A stretch of DNA of 64,000 bases from Kitasatospora gansuensis (GTDB taxonomy: Bacteria; Actinomycetota; Actinomycetes; Streptomycetales; Streptomycetaceae). Under the pieces are notes generated by a model, which saw only the letters and a program-made list of their open reading frames with translations, did not search any database and was not told the origin of the DNA. The position numbers were made by a program, and so were the translations under genes. Shown piece by piece: positions 53,733-63,463 of this stretch; the stretch's first letter is position 1; each line of letters opens with the position of its first letter. Where the stretch lies: positions 806,001-870,000 of the forward strand of contig NZ_JACHJR010000001.1 in assembly GCF_014203705.1 (NCBI RefSeq). Direction: 5' to 3'.

Positions 53733-55268
53733 GTGACACCTTCCCGATTCCTCGCACGGGCCGGCGGCACCCTCGGCGCCGCGCTCTGGCTGCTGGCGGG
53801 GACGGCTCCGGCCGCCGCCGCCCATCCGCTGGGCAACTTCTCGGTCAACCACTACCTCGGCCTCACCGTCCACCCGGACCGGATCGAGGTGCTGGCGGTC
53901 ACCGACCAGGCCGAGATCCCCACCCTCCAGGAGCAGGCCCGGGTGGACCGGAACGCCGACGGCACGGTGGACGACGCCGAACGCGGCGACTGGGCCGCCG
54001 GGCAGTGCACCGCGACCGCCACCCGGCTCCAGGTCCGCGCCGGTCCGGCCGACACAGCGCTGAACTGGCGGGTCCGCTCGGCGAGTTACGCCTACGCCGA
54101 CGGTGCCGCCGGTCTGCGCACCGCCCGGCTGGAGTGCACGCTCGACGCCCCGCTCACCGTGGCCGCCGACGGTACGGTGCTCCGGGTGCGCAGCGGTGCC
54201 GACCGGGCCCGGGTGGGGTGGAACGAGATCACCGCCCGCGGGGTCGGCGTCCGGCTGGACCCGACGGACGTGCCCGAGGTCTCCGCCTCACACGAACTCC
54301 GGGACTACCCACAGGAGTTGCTCGACGCACCCAGCGGCGTCTTCGACGCCCGGTTCACCGCGACCCCCGGCGGCGGCTCGGCCGCGGCCGATCTGCTGGA
54401 CACCGCCCCCACCGGCGGCCCGGCCGGGTGGCTGGCCCAACTCGACCGCAGGCTGGCCGAACTGGGCGCGGCACACCGCCTCACCGTCACGGTCGGCCTG
54501 CTGGCCGTCCTGCTGGCCACCGTCCTCGGCGCGGGCCACGCGCTGCTCCCCGGGCACGGCAAGGCGGCGATGGGCGTCTACCTCGCCGGCCGGCGCAGTC
54601 GGGTCAGGGACGCCGTCACGGTCGGGGCCACCGTCACCGTCACCCACACGGCGGGCGTGCTCGTGCTCGGACTGCTGCTGACCGGGTTCTCCGCGCTGGC
54701 GGGCGAGGTGCTGCTCGGGCGGCTCGGCGTGCTCAGCGGCCTGCTGGTGACGGCGGTCGGGGTCCTGCTGCTGCGCGACGTACGCCGCCGGACCAGACCC
54801 GCCGCCCCGGTGACGCACGATCACCCGCACCACCACGCTCACCCCCACCCGCACCCGCACGACGGCACCGTCGCCGTACTGGAGGCTCCCGTCCATCACC
54901 ACCACGGCCTGTTCGGCCATCACCACCACGGCGAGCCGCTCGGCCGGACCGGCCTGATCGGCCTGGGTGTCGCCGGCGGCCTGGTGCCGAGCCCGTCCGC
55001 GCTGGTGGTGCTACTGGGCGCCGTAGCGCTTGGCCGGACGATGTTCGGGGTCGCCCTCGTGCTGGCCTACGGTCTGGGCATGGCCGCGACCCTGACGGCG
55101 GCGGGCCTGCTCTTCCTCCGGGTCGGCAAGCGGATCGCCGCAGCGGCGGACGGCACCCTGCCGGCCCTGCTCCGCCGCCTCGCGCCGTGGAGCGGACTGC
55201 TCACCGCCCTGCTGGTGCTCACCGTCGGACTCGGCATGGTCCTCCGCAGTCTCCCCGCCGCCCTCTGA
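53733..55268 (+). CDS. Nickel/cobalt transporter of the NicO (RcnA/HoxN-like) family
   Basis: The 511-residue protein has GGAGG 7 bases before its GTG start. A signal-like helix is followed by an exported domain (HPLGNFSVNHYLGLTV) of ~230 residues, then six hydrophobic helices with the NicO motif GAGHALLPGHGKAAMG. A cytoplasmic loop at ~365-410 is dense in His (HPHHHAHPHPHPH), typical for metal capture. The second conserved block is VPSPSALVVLLGA. Direction (uptake or efflux) cannot be told from sequence. Confidence 0.9.
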   Translation: MTPSRFLARAGGTLGAALWLLAGTAPAAAAHPLGNFSVNHYLGLTVHPDRIEVLAVTDQAEIPTLQEQARVDRNADGTVDDAERGDWAAGQCTATATRLQVRAGPADTALNWRVRSASYAYADGAAGLRTARLECTLDAPLTVAADGTVLRVRSGADRARVGWNEITARGVGVRLDPTDVPEVSASHELRDYPQELLDAPSGVFDARFTATPGGGSAAADLLDTAPTGGPAGWLAQLDRRLAELGAAHRLTVTVGLLAVLLATVLGAGHALLPGHGKAAMGVYLAGRRSRVRDAVTVGATVTVTHTAGVLVLGLLLTGFSALAGEVLLGRLGVLSGLLVTAVGVLLLRDVRRRTRPAAPVTHDHPHHHAHPHPHPHDGTVAVLEAPVHHHHGLFGHHHHGEPLGRTGLIGLGVAGGLVPSPSALVVLLGAVALGRTMFGVALVLAYGLGMAATLTAAGLLFLRVGKRIAAAADGTLPALLRRLAPWSGLLTALLVLTVGLGMVLRSLPAAL

Positions 55269-55271
55269 CGC

Positions 55272-55901
55272 TCAGGACCCACTCGGCCCGCCGAGCACGA
55301 TCCCCCGGTCCGCGTAGTAGCGCGGCAGCGCGGCCCACGGCACCGGGGCGAAGCTCTGCGAACCACCCGGGAAACCGGAGGGATTGTGGATCAGCAGCTC
55401 GCCGTCGGTCGCGCCGACCGCCAGCACCAGGTGCCCGCCCGGGCGCGGCGGGTCGGGGTCCAGGGTGCGGATGGACGGGTGGACGGAGAGCATCACCAGC
55501 CGCCCGTCCGCCAGCTCGGCCCTGATCCGCTCGGTCGGCAGCGGGGAGACCGCCTCGGCGGACAGCCCCCAGCGGCGTTCCACGTAGGCGGCGAACGGTG
55601 CGTGGATCAGACCGTCCAGGCGGCCGTCCGGGTGACGGACGTACGCGCCCGCCTCCAGGCACTCCTCGGCCAGCCGGACGGCGGGCGGGCTGACGCCCCA
55701 CCAGTAGTCCAGCGCCATCCGCAGGCAGGCCACCCCGCACAGCCGCCAGGACCAGTACTCGTACTCCTCCTGGTCCGCCGCACCGGACAGCGCCCAGAGC
55801 GGGTCGTCCACCGCCAGCGCCGTCCCGGCCAGGATCCCGGGCACCAGCTCGGGCGACTCCCACTGCGCGTGGTAGGGGACCTGATGCGTGATCGGCTTCA
55901 T
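55272..55901 (-). CDS. C39-like cysteine peptidase family protein
   Basis: This 209-residue protein starts at the ATG at 55901 with GAGGA upstream. A papain-like core is visible: RLCGVACLRMALDYWWG with the candidate Cys, GGHLVLAVG with His, and LIHNPSG with Asn. It begins with KPITHQVPYHAQWES as in actinobacterial C39-like peptidases. No signal peptide and no ABC transporter are present, so it is not a bacteriocin-export peptidase. Confidence 0.87.
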   Translation of the reverse strand: MKPITHQVPYHAQWESPELVPGILAGTALAVDDPLWALSGAADQEEYEYWSWRLCGVACLRMALDYWWGVSPPAVRLAEECLEAGAYVRHPDGRLDGLIHAPFAAYVERRWGLSAEAVSPLPTERIRAELADGRLVMLSVHPSIRTLDPDPPRPGGHLVLAVGATDGELLIHNPSGFPGGSQSFAPVPWAALPRYYADRGIVLGGPSGS

Positions 55902-56116
55902 CCGATCATCCTCACTCACTCCCGCCGCCCGCGCCGCCCATCGGAAGACCGGATACCGGCCTGACGCCGCGCCAGCCTGCCTTCCGCCCACGAAGCACCA
56001 CCCACGCTAGCGTGACCGGAACGGCCGGGACCGGCCAGGGGCCGGTGCCCCTTTCCATCGGGACAACGGGACCGGAAGCATGGGGCGTCATCGCCGTCCG
56101 GGGGCAGGAGGTCCGC

Positions 56117-58150
56117 ATGACCGCACGTGAGCCCGCCCCCGTCGGCCGCCGCAGCCTGCTGCCCGCCTACACGGTGTGCGCGCTCACCCTGGCCGCCGCG
56201 CTCGCCTGGGTCATGGTGGTGCTCGCCAGCGAGAACGAGGAACTCCGCACCTTCGCCGCCACCTTCGGCGGCGTCTACGTCCTGGCCGGTACCGGCCTGG
56301 TGCTCGCCGGGGCGCTGTTCGCCACCCAGCACCCCGGCAGCGGGCCGGCCCGGCTGCTGCTGGCGGGCGGCTGCGGAGCGGTGCTGGGCCAGGCGCTGCC
56401 CGCCACCGCCTCCGGGCTGGGCGCCGCGCCGGGACCGTTCGCGGTCGCGGGGTGGATCGCGCTGGCCGGCAGCGGCGTGTTCCAACTGGCGCTCTACGCC
56501 CTGCCGCTCTTCCTCCCGACCGGCTCGCTCCCCCGCTACTGGGGCCGGGTCTACTTCGTCCTGCTGGCCGTCCTGAGCCTGGATCAGGCCGCCGTCAACG
56601 CCTCCGCCTACGACCCCTGGTACGGCAGCCCCCAGCCGTTCCCGGTCGACCTGCTGGACCGGGCGTACGAGCAGGGTCCGTTCGCGCTGCCGGACCACCT
56701 CTGGCTGCCGTTCGCGGTGACCGCGCTCAACCTGCTGATCATGGCGGCCCGCTGGTACCGCACCCCGGGCCCGCAGCACCTGTCCCGGGTGGCGATCCTG
56801 GTGCCGTACCTGCTCTGGTCGGTGGTCAGCACGCTCAGCGACCTGGCGCAGCTGTCCACCACGGTCAACCACCTGCTCTGGTACCTGGGCGCGGCGGGCT
56901 GGCCCGCCGGCACGGCGTACGCCTGCATCCGTGACCGCTCGACCCACCTGGACCGCTCCGCCCTGCGCGCCCTCACCGGGCTGCTGCTGGCCACCGGGCT
57001 GATCGGGGCCTACAGCGCGGCGGCGCTGCTGTTCTACGGCCTGCTCCCGGCCGACTCGCCCGGCGCGGGGCTGGCGCTCGCCGCGCTCACCCTGGTGATC
57101 GGCGTGCTGCTGCGCCCCACCGCCCGCTGGGCGGTCCGGGCGGTGGACCGGTACTACTACGGCGAGCGGGCCGAGCCGTACCAGGTGGTCCGCACCCTCA
57201 CCGAGCAGCTCGGACGCGCCGTCACCCCGGGCGAGACGCCCCGGCTGCTCTGCGCCACCGTGGTCGACACCCTCCGGCTGCCCGGCGCCCGGGTGGTCAC
57301 CCACACCAGGGAGGGGCTGCTGGAGCTGGCGGCGCTCGGGGCGAGCGGGGCGGACGTCGCCTTCCCGATGACCTATCAGAACGAGGTGATCGGACACCTG
57401 CTGGTACCGCCGCGCGCCGGCGGGAGCACGCTCGACCAGCAGGACCTGGACATCCTCGGCACGCTGGCCGAGCACGCCGCCCCGGCGATCGCCTCACTGC
57501 GCCTGTACGAGGAGCTGCAGGCCAGCCGGGAGCGGATCGTGCTGGCCCGGGAGGAGGCCCGCCGCCGGCTGCGGCACGACCTGCACGACGGGCTCGGCCC
57601 GGTGCTCTCCGGCCTGCGGCTGCGGGTCGACTCGATCCGGGCGGTGGACGCGGCGGGCGGTCCGGCCGAACAGCCGCTGGCCGAGGTCTCGACCGGGATC
57701 GGACAGGCCATCACCGAGCTCCGCCACATCACCGACGGGCTGGCCCCGGCGGCCCTCGACCAGTGCGGGCTTTCGCACGCGCTGCTCAACCTGGTCCGTC
57801 AGCTGACCGGCCCGCCCCGGGTCAGCGCGGTGCTCAGCCCTGACCCGCTGCCCCCGCTGCCCGCCGCCGTCGAGGTGGCCGCCTACCGGATCTGCGCGGA
57901 GTCGCTGAACAACGCCGTCCGACACGCCCGGGCCGGGCAGGTACGGCTGGCCGTCACGGTGAGCGACGGCCGGGTGGTGGCCGAGGTCAGCGACGACGGG
58001 CGCGGCTTCACCCGGCGCCTGGGCGCCGACGGCATCGGGCTGCGGTCGATGACCGAGCGGGCGGAGGAGCTCGGCGGCCGGTTCTCGCTGGCCAGCGGCC
58101 CCGGCGGCACGGTGGCCAGAGCGGTCCTGCCGCTGCCGAACACCGCGTGA
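56117..58150 (+). CDS. Orphan sensor histidine kinase (7-TM-like sensor, GAF, HisKA_3)
   Basis: In the 677-residue protein AGGAGG lies 5 bases before the ATG. About ten hydrophobic helices (~15-345) form the sensor, followed by a GAF-like domain (~370-470), then a NarL-type HisKA_3 helix with the phospho-acceptor in RLRHDLHDGLGP and an ATPase with ESLNNAVRHARA (N-box) and VSDDGRGF (G1). No response regulator gene is adjacent, so its partner is elsewhere. Confidence 0.92.
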   Translation: MTAREPAPVGRRSLLPAYTVCALTLAAALAWVMVVLASENEELRTFAATFGGVYVLAGTGLVLAGALFATQHPGSGPARLLLAGGCGAVLGQALPATASGLGAAPGPFAVAGWIALAGSGVFQLALYALPLFLPTGSLPRYWGRVYFVLLAVLSLDQAAVNASAYDPWYGSPQPFPVDLLDRAYEQGPFALPDHLWLPFAVTALNLLIMAARWYRTPGPQHLSRVAILVPYLLWSVVSTLSDLAQLSTTVNHLLWYLGAAGWPAGTAYACIRDRSTHLDRSALRALTGLLLATGLIGAYSAAALLFYGLLPADSPGAGLALAALTLVIGVLLRPTARWAVRAVDRYYYGERAEPYQVVRTLTEQLGRAVTPGETPRLLCATVVDTLRLPGARVVTHTREGLLELAALGASGADVAFPMTYQNEVIGHLLVPPRAGGSTLDQQDLDILGTLAEHAAPAIASLRLYEELQASRERIVLAREEARRRLRHDLHDGLGPVLSGLRLRVDSIRAVDAAGGPAEQPLAEVSTGIGQAITELRHITDGLAPAALDQCGLSHALLNLVRQLTGPPRVSAVLSPDPLPPLPAAVEVAAYRICAESLNNAVRHARAGQVRLAVTVSDGRVVAEVSDDGRGFTRRLGADGIGLRSMTERAEELGGRFSLASGPGGTVARAVLPLPNTA

Positions 58151-58151
58151 C

Positions 58152-58173
58152 GGTCCCGGATCGGACCGGGACC
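58152..58173 (+). terminator. Possible short terminator after the sensor kinase
   Basis: An 8-bp perfect stem GGTCCCGG / CCGGGACC with a 6-base loop begins 1 bp after the stop codon. Confidence 0.4.
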
Positions 58174-58270
58174 CATTTGGGGTCACTGCCCCATGTGCCG
58201 GTCGCCGACAGCGCGTAGCGTGAAGATCACGCCGCGCTCCCCAGCGGCGTACCAGCGGAAGGACCCGATC

Positions 58271-58450
58271 ATGAATCCCACCGTGTCCCAGCCGTCCGAG
58301 AACAGTCGGACCCCCGACGACACGGCGTCCGACCCGGATGCCCGCCCGAAGCCCCCGGACGCGGGGGCCCGCTGCAAGAGGGAGAACCAGGACCACATCA
58401 ACCGGGGGTGGAGCTGCACCATCGGCGGGCCCTGCCCGCACGACAGGTGA
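58271..58450 (+). CDS. 59-residue peptide with acidic N-terminus and three Cys near the C-terminus
   Basis: GGAAGGA lies 8 bases before the ATG, and a GC-rich hairpin follows the stop. The first ~33 residues are Pro/Asp/Ser-rich and look disordered. The last 25 hold Cys35, Cys49 and Cys55 within RGWSCTIGGPCPHDR. I do not recognise a family. The layout recalls a leader/core peptide or a small metal-binding protein, but no modifying enzyme is adjacent. Confidence 0.65.
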   Translation: MNPTVSQPSENSRTPDDTASDPDARPKPPDAGARCKRENQDHINRGWSCTIGGPCPHDR

Positions 58451-58466
58451 CCGCTCCCCCGTGGCA

Positions 58467-58491
58467 GGGCCGGGCCTCCGTGGCCCGGCCC
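58467..58491. terminator. Bidirectional hairpin between the small peptide gene and the aldo/keto reductase
   Basis: A perfect 10-bp stem GGGCCGGGCC / GGCCCGGCCC with a 5-base loop, followed by TTCGT on the plus strand, lies between convergent genes. Confidence 0.75.
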
Positions 58492-58502
58492 TTCGTCGCG
58501 TG

Positions 58503-59474
58503 CTACCAGGCGTAGTCCTCCGGGGCGGTCCGGTGGCCCGGGAAGATCTCGTCCAGCCGGTCCAGGGTCTTCTGATCCAGCGTCACGTCCAGCGCCCGGA
58601 CCGCCGCGTGCAGCTGGTCCAGGGTGCGCGGGCCGACGATCGGGGCGGTCACCGCCGGGCGGGAGAGCAGCCAGGCGAGCGCGATGTCGCCCGGCTCCTG
58701 GCCGAGTTCGGCCGCCAGGTCCTCGTACGCCTGGATCTGCTCGCGCTTGGCCGCCACCGCCTCGGCGGCCCGGCCCTCCAGCCGGCGCAGGCCCTCGCGC
58801 TCCTTGCGCAGCACGCCGCCGAGGAGGCCACCGTGCAGCGGGGACCACGGGATCAGGCCGAGGCCGTAGTGCTGCGCGGCCGGGGCGACCTCCAGCTCGA
58901 CGGTGCGCTCCAGCAGGTTGTAGATCGACTGCTCGCTGACCAGACCGAGGAAGTTCCGTGCCCTGGCGCTCTCCTGAGCCTGCGCCAGGTGCCAGCCGGC
59001 GAAGTTGCTGGACCCGACGTAGATGATCTTGCCCTGGGCGACCAGCACCTCCATCGCCTGCCAGATCTCCTCCCACGGCGTCGCCCGGTCGACGTGGTGC
59101 ATCTGGTACAGGTCGATGTAGTCGGTGTTCAGCCGCTTGAGGCTGGCCTCCACCGCCCGGCGGATGTTGAGCGCGGAGAGCTTGCCCTCGTTGGGCCACT
59201 CCCCCATGTCGCCGTACAGCTTGGTGGCCAGCACGGTCTTCTCCCGGCGGCCACCGCCCTGGGCGAACCAGCTGCCGAGGATCTCCTCGGTCCGGCCCTT
59301 GTTCTCACCCCAGCCGTAGACGTTGGCGGTGTCGAAGAAGTTGACGCCCACCTCATGGGCGGCGTCCATGATCACGTGGGCGTCCGGCTCCGTGGTGTGC
59401 GGGCCGAAGTTCATGGTGCCGAGGCAGAGGCGGGACACGGACAGGCCGGTGCGGCCGAGGTGGGTGAACTCCAT
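58503..59474 (-). CDS. Aldo/keto reductase
   Basis: This 323-residue TIM-barrel oxidoreductase starts MEFTHLGRTGLSVSRLCLG. The catalytic tetrad is visible: Asp in FFDTANVYG with Tyr, Lys in VLATKLYG and His in YQMHHVD. The C-terminal NADPH-binding region has IVGPRTLDQL. GAGGGTG lies about 9 bases before the ATG. The substrate is unknown. It precedes no obvious pathway partner. Confidence 0.93.
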   Translation of the reverse strand: MEFTHLGRTGLSVSRLCLGTMNFGPHTTEPDAHVIMDAAHEVGVNFFDTANVYGWGENKGRTEEILGSWFAQGGGRREKTVLATKLYGDMGEWPNEGKLSALNIRRAVEASLKRLNTDYIDLYQMHHVDRATPWEEIWQAMEVLVAQGKIIYVGSSNFAGWHLAQAQESARARNFLGLVSEQSIYNLLERTVELEVAPAAQHYGLGLIPWSPLHGGLLGGVLRKEREGLRRLEGRAAEAVAAKREQIQAYEDLAAELGQEPGDIALAWLLSRPAVTAPIVGPRTLDQLHAAVRALDVTLDQKTLDRLDEIFPGHRTAPEDYAW

Positions 59475-59538
59475 ACGGATCACCCTCACCCGGCCGCCGC
59501 CGGTCTGTCCAGCGATTCCCGACGGAACGTCAGGTCGC

Positions 59539-60987
59539 TCAGGCGGTACGGCGGAACAGCGCCAGGTACATCGCGTCGGTGCCGTGCAGGTGCGGCCAGA
59601 GCTGGACGTCCGGGCCCTCGCCGAGACCGGGCAGGCCGGGCAGCAGCGGGCGAGCGTCGATCCACTCCAGGCCGGGGGTGTCGCGCAGCACGTCGTCCAC
59701 CACCGCGCGGGTCTCGGCCAGGTGCGGCGAGCAGGTCGCGTAGCCGACCACGCCGCCGATCCGGGTGGCCCGGACCGCACCGCGCAGCAGGTCGCGCTGG
59801 AGCGGGCCGAAGCCGGCCAGGTCGTCGGGACGGCGGCGCCAGCGGGCCTCCGGGCGGCGGCGCAGCGCACCGAGACCGGAGCAGGGCACGTCCACCAGGG
59901 TCCGGTCGAAGGTGCCGTCGGCCCAGGCCGGCTTGGTGCCGTCGGCGGCGATCACCGTGTACGGACCTGGGTTGCCGTCCAGCGCGCGGGCCACCAGGCG
60001 GGCCCGGTGCGGCTGCTTCTCCGAGGCGACCAGCGCGGCGCCCCGCTCGGCGGCCAGCGCGGCCAGCAGCGCAGCCTTGCCGCCGGGCCCGGCGCAGCCG
60101 TCCAGCCAGAGCCGGTCCCGGCCCTCGACCTTTGCTGCGGCCAGCGCGAGCGCGACCAGCTGGCTGCCCTCGTCCTGCACGCCGGCCCGGTTCTCCTTGA
60201 CCGCCTCGATCCCGCCGGGCTCGCCGCCCTCGGCGAGCCGGACGGCGTACGGAGACCACCGGCCGGGCTCCGACTCCGGCCTGGCGTCCAGCAGTTCGGC
60301 CGCCGTCGAGCGGCCGGGACGGGCCACCAGGGTGACCTCGGGGCGCTCGTTGTCGGCCCGCAGCAGGTCCTCCAGCGCGGCCCGCCCGGAGGCGTCCGGC
60401 TGCCAGCGGCCGAGCGAGTCCCAGAGCGCGGAGACCACCCAGCGCGGGTGCGAGTGCACCACCGCGAGGTGGTCCTCGGCGTCCTGCTCGTACGGCGGCG
60501 CGACCTGGGCCAGCCAGGTGTCCAGGTCCTGCGCGCTGATCTTGCGCAGCACCGCGTTGACGAACTTCGCCCGGCCGTCGCCGAGCACCACCCGGGCCAG
60601 CTCCACCGTGGCGGAGACCGCCGCGTGGCTCGGGATCCGGGTGGTCAGCAGCTGGTGCGCGCCGAGCGCGAGCACGTCCAGCACCGGCGGGTCCACCTCG
60701 CGCAGCGGCCGGTCGATGCAGGCCTCGATGATCGCGTCGTAGCTGCCCTGGAGCCGGAGCGTGCCGTACACCAGCTCGGTGGCCAGCGCCGCGTCCCGGC
60801 GGTCCATCCCCTTCTGCTCCGCCTCCCGCAGCAGCGAGGGCAGGATCAGGTTGGCGTACGCGTCGCGCTCGTCGACGGCCCGCAGCGCGCGGAACGCGAC
60901 GATCCGGGCCGGGTCCTTCTTCGGGCGGCGGTGCGGACGCGGGGCGCGCTTGCTGTCGGACGCGGGCTTGCTGCCGGGAGTGCTCAT
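59539..60987 (-). CDS. rsmB: 16S rRNA (cytosine967-C5)-methyltransferase RsmB
   Basis: This is a 482-residue enzyme. An N-terminal NusB-like RNA-binding domain (~25-160; LATELVYGTLR, FVNAVLRKI) is followed by a Rossmann methyltransferase domain with QDEGSQLVALAL, DGCAGPGGKAALLAAL and the two catalytic Cys in VDVPCSGLGALRR and GYATCSPHLAET. The ATG at 60987 begins an Arg/Lys-rich tail of ~25 residues. It lies downstream of fmt and def in the same direction, the usual actinobacterial order. Confidence 0.95.
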   Translation of the reverse strand: MSTPGSKPASDSKRAPRPHRRPKKDPARIVAFRALRAVDERDAYANLILPSLLREAEQKGMDRRDAALATELVYGTLRLQGSYDAIIEACIDRPLREVDPPVLDVLALGAHQLLTTRIPSHAAVSATVELARVVLGDGRAKFVNAVLRKISAQDLDTWLAQVAPPYEQDAEDHLAVVHSHPRWVVSALWDSLGRWQPDASGRAALEDLLRADNERPEVTLVARPGRSTAAELLDARPESEPGRWSPYAVRLAEGGEPGGIEAVKENRAGVQDEGSQLVALALAAAKVEGRDRLWLDGCAGPGGKAALLAALAAERGAALVASEKQPHRARLVARALDGNPGPYTVIAADGTKPAWADGTFDRTLVDVPCSGLGALRRRPEARWRRRPDDLAGFGPLQRDLLRGAVRATRIGGVVGYATCSPHLAETRAVVDDVLRDTPGLEWIDARPLLPGLPGLGEGPDVQLWPHLHGTDAMYLALFRRTA

Positions 60988-61060
60988 GCGGTGCCTCTGG
61001 TGCCTCGGAATGTGCTGCGGAGTCAGACCGTCAGTGTAGGACCGGTCGGGCCGGCCCCGG

Positions 61061-61999
61061 TCACCGGCCGAGCAGCTCGCCGGGCTCGATCCGGACGCCC
61101 CGGGCCCAGTCTGCCGCCCGCATCGGCTTCTTGCCCTGCGGCTGCACCTCGCCCAGCTCGATCTCGTGGCTGCCGGTGCCGACCCGGACGCTGTTCTTGC
61201 CGACCACGGCCAGCTCGCCCGGCGGCAGCTCGGCACTGTCGGTCAGCAGCTTGACCGGGCCCGACAGCTTGAGCCGCTCACCCCGGAAGGTGGTCCAGGC
61301 ACCCGGCGCGGGCGCGCAGCCGCGCACCAGCCGGTCGATCCGCAGCGCCGGGTGGGCCCACTCGACCCGGGCGTCCTCGACGTTGATCTTCGGCGCCAGG
61401 GTGATGCCGTCGGTGGGCTGCGGGACGGCCTGCAGCGCGCCGTCCTCGATCCCGTCCATGGTCGCCACCAGCAGCCGCGAACCCGCCTGCGCGAGCCGCC
61501 CGAGCAGCTCGCCGCTGGTGTCGGTCGGCCGGATCTCCTCGGTCAGGATGCCGAACACCGGCCCTGAGTCCAGGCCCTGCTCGATCCGGAACGTCGAGGC
61601 ACCCGTCACCTCGTCCCCGGCCAGCACCGCGTGCTGCACCGGCGCCGCACCGCGCCAGGCGGGCAGCAGCGAGAAGTGCAGGTTCACCCAGCCGTGCTTC
61701 GGGATCTCCAGCGCGCCCGGGCGGATCAGCGCGCCGTACGCCACCACCGGGCAGCAGTCCGGGGCGAGTTCGGTCAGCCGCGCCATGAAGTCCGGGTCGC
61801 TCGGCTTGACCGGCTTGAGCACCTCGATGCCGGCCGCCTCGGCGCGCTGCGCGACCGGGCTGGCCACCAGCTTCCGGCCCCGGCCGGAGATCGCGTCGGG
61901 GCGGGTGACCACCGCCACCACCTCGTGCCGGTCCGAGGCGAGCAGGGCGTCCAGGGCGGGAACGGCGACCTCGGGGGTGCCGGCGAAGACGAGGCGCAT
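61061..61999 (-). CDS. fmt: Methionyl-tRNA formyltransferase
   Basis: The 312-residue protein starts [20 protein letters not shown] and has [27 protein letters not shown] (formyl-folate site with Asn-His) and the C-terminal tRNA-binding domain. It formylates initiator Met-tRNA. It begins 40 bp after def, giving the paired start-codon chemistry of initiation (formylation and deformylation). Confidence 0.97.
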   Translation of the reverse strand: MRLVFAGTPEVAVPALDALLASDRHEVVAVVTRPDAISGRGRKLVASPVAQRAEAAGIEVLKPVKPSDPDFMARLTELAPDCCPVVAYGALIRPGALEIPKHGWVNLHFSLLPAWRGAAPVQHAVLAGDEVTGASTFRIEQGLDSGPVFGILTEEIRPTDTSGELLGRLAQAGSRLLVATMDGIEDGALQAVPQPTDGITLAPKINVEDARVEWAHPALRIDRLVRGCAPAPGAWTTFRGERLKLSGPVKLLTDSAELPPGELAVVGKNSVRVGTGSHEIELGEVQPQGKKPMRAADWARGVRIEPGELLGR

Positions 62000-62039
62000 G
62001 GGGGCCTTTCGAGGATCTGAACGGGTGTCAGGGGTGGGG

Positions 62040-62579
62040 TCAGCGGGCGGAGCCGAAGGTGGAGTGCGGGGAGAGCCTCACCACCGGCGGCTCGCCCCAC
62101 TCCGCCTCCCGGATCGCCTTCAGCGCGGCCTTGCGCTGCTCGCGGTCCAGTCGGTCGATGAAGATGATGCCGTCCAGGTGGTCGGTCTCGTGCTGGATGC
62201 AGCGGGCCAGCAGCTGGGTGCCCTCGACGGTCACCGGCTCCCCGTACATGTCGAACCCCTTGGCCACCACGCCGAACGCCCGCTTGGTGTCGTACCGCAG
62301 CCCGGGGAGCGAGAGGCAGCCCTCGGGGCCGTCCTGCTCCTCCTCGCTGAGCGACAGGTCCGGGTTGATCAGATGACCGACCACCCCGTCCACGTGGTAC
62401 GTGAACACCCGGAGCGAGACGCCGAGTTGAGGCGCCGCCAGGCCCGCGCCGGGCGCGTCCAGCATGGTCTCGGTGAGGTCCTTCACCAGGCGCCGCAGCT
62501 CCTTGTCGAAGGTGGTCACCGGCCGGGCCGTGGCCCGCAGCACCGGGTCACCGAATATCCGGATCGGCTGGATCGCCAT
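62040..62579 (-). CDS. def: Peptide deformylase
   Basis: The 179-residue metalloenzyme has all three motifs: [18 protein letters not shown] (metal Cys) and QHETDHLDG (two His and catalytic Glu). It removes the formyl group from new proteins. The ATG at 62579 has AGGAG about 11 bases upstream. It is the first gene of the def-fmt-rsmB run. Confidence 0.97.
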   Translation of the reverse strand: MAIQPIRIFGDPVLRATARPVTTFDKELRRLVKDLTETMLDAPGAGLAAPQLGVSLRVFTYHVDGVVGHLINPDLSLSEEEQDGPEGCLSLPGLRYDTKRAFGVVAKGFDMYGEPVTVEGTQLLARCIQHETDHLDGIIFIDRLDREQRKAALKAIREAEWGEPPVVRLSPHSTFGSAR

Positions 62580-62781
62580 ACCGCGGGTCTCCTGAGGGTC
62601 GATCGACAACGGCCGGACCCAGTCTATGCAATCCCACCTGCCCGTTCGGCCGTGGTTCTGGCATATCCCGTCTGCTCCTTGCGCGTGACCACCCGCTCGT
62701 TCGGGCGTTGGTCAAGTGGGATTGACCGGGCCGTACGAAGGCCCGGGCCGGAAAGACGTAGGGAAAGGTGGCACCACGGCC

Positions 62782-63261
62782 ATGGCCGAGCAGATCAACC
62801 ACGACGCCCGGGCGCGGGCCAGCCTGCACCTGCTGGTGCGGGACATCGAACGGGTGCGGCGCCAGGTCGACGCCCTCCGCACCCTCACCGCCCAACTGGG
62901 CAACGTCTACCGCCCACGACGGCCCAGCACCTCGGCCGGCTTCGTGGTCTACGGCCGGGCCCCCGCCCCCACCGTCCGGCTCGCCCAGGAACTCCGGGAG
63001 AGCGTCGAGACCCTGGTCGCGGCGGCCGTCGAGTTCGACCGCGCCCTCGGCTTCTCCTGGGACTCGGTCGGCTCCGCCCTCGGCGTCACCAAGCAGGCCG
63101 TCCACCGCCGCTACGGCATGCGCCGCCCCAGCGGCGAACTCCTCACCACCACCCTCCCCGCCCAACCCCGCCCCGAACCCGAGGACGAACTCCCACCCCT
63201 CACCCGCGCCATCCCCCCAGCACGCCAACCCGAACGCCCCAGCCTCCCCCTCCGGGGCTGA
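62782..63261 (+). CDS. HTH-containing protein of unknown function
   Basis: In this 159-residue protein the N-terminal half is helical ([20 protein letters not shown]). An HTH-like motif at ~95-115 reads [20 protein letters not shown], close to the HTH of short actinobacterial DNA-binding proteins. The last 45 residues are Pro/Arg-rich. AAAGGTGG precedes the ATG. It lies between def and priA, convergent with priA. Confidence 0.8.
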   Translation: MAEQINHDARARASLHLLVRDIERVRRQVDALRTLTAQLGNVYRPRRPSTSAGFVVYGRAPAPTVRLAQELRESVETLVAAAVEFDRALGFSWDSVGSALGVTKQAVHRRYGMRRPSGELLTTTLPAQPRPEPEDELPPLTRAIPPARQPERPSLPLRG

Positions 63262-63463
63262 GGCACACAGGCTGGCGGCAGCCGCTAGGGGCTCGGGGAA
63301 CTGCGACGCCGGCCTCAGGAGCGTGATCGCCGCGTAAAAGGTCAGGCACTTTCGCCTGAACGTCAGCCACGCCCGGGGTCTGCCACTCCCGCACTTTGAC
63401 CCCGCCCCGTGGCCGGCGTCGCAGTTCCCCGAGCCCCTGCCTTCCGAACCACGTGCCTCAGCC
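63254..63463. repeat. Nested inverted-repeat element between the HTH gene and priA
   Basis: An outer pair, GGCTGAGGCAC (63256-63266) and GTGCCTCAGCC (63453-63463), spans the stop codons of both flanking genes. Inside lies a perfect 28-bp inverted repeat (63287-63314 with 63411-63438) beginning AGGGGCTCGGGGAACTGCG. A small hairpin TCAGGC-ACTTTC-GCCTGA sits in the 96-bp centre (63342-63359). GGGGCTCGGGGAACTGCG-type sequences recur between Streptomyces genes; that is from memory. It could be a dispersed repeat or a double terminator. Confidence 0.8.

Noticed and set aside
55272..55901. C39 domain as a bacteriocin-processing peptidase
   Set aside because: There is no ABC transporter or double-glycine precursor nearby, and it is a stand-alone protein of the C39-like group.
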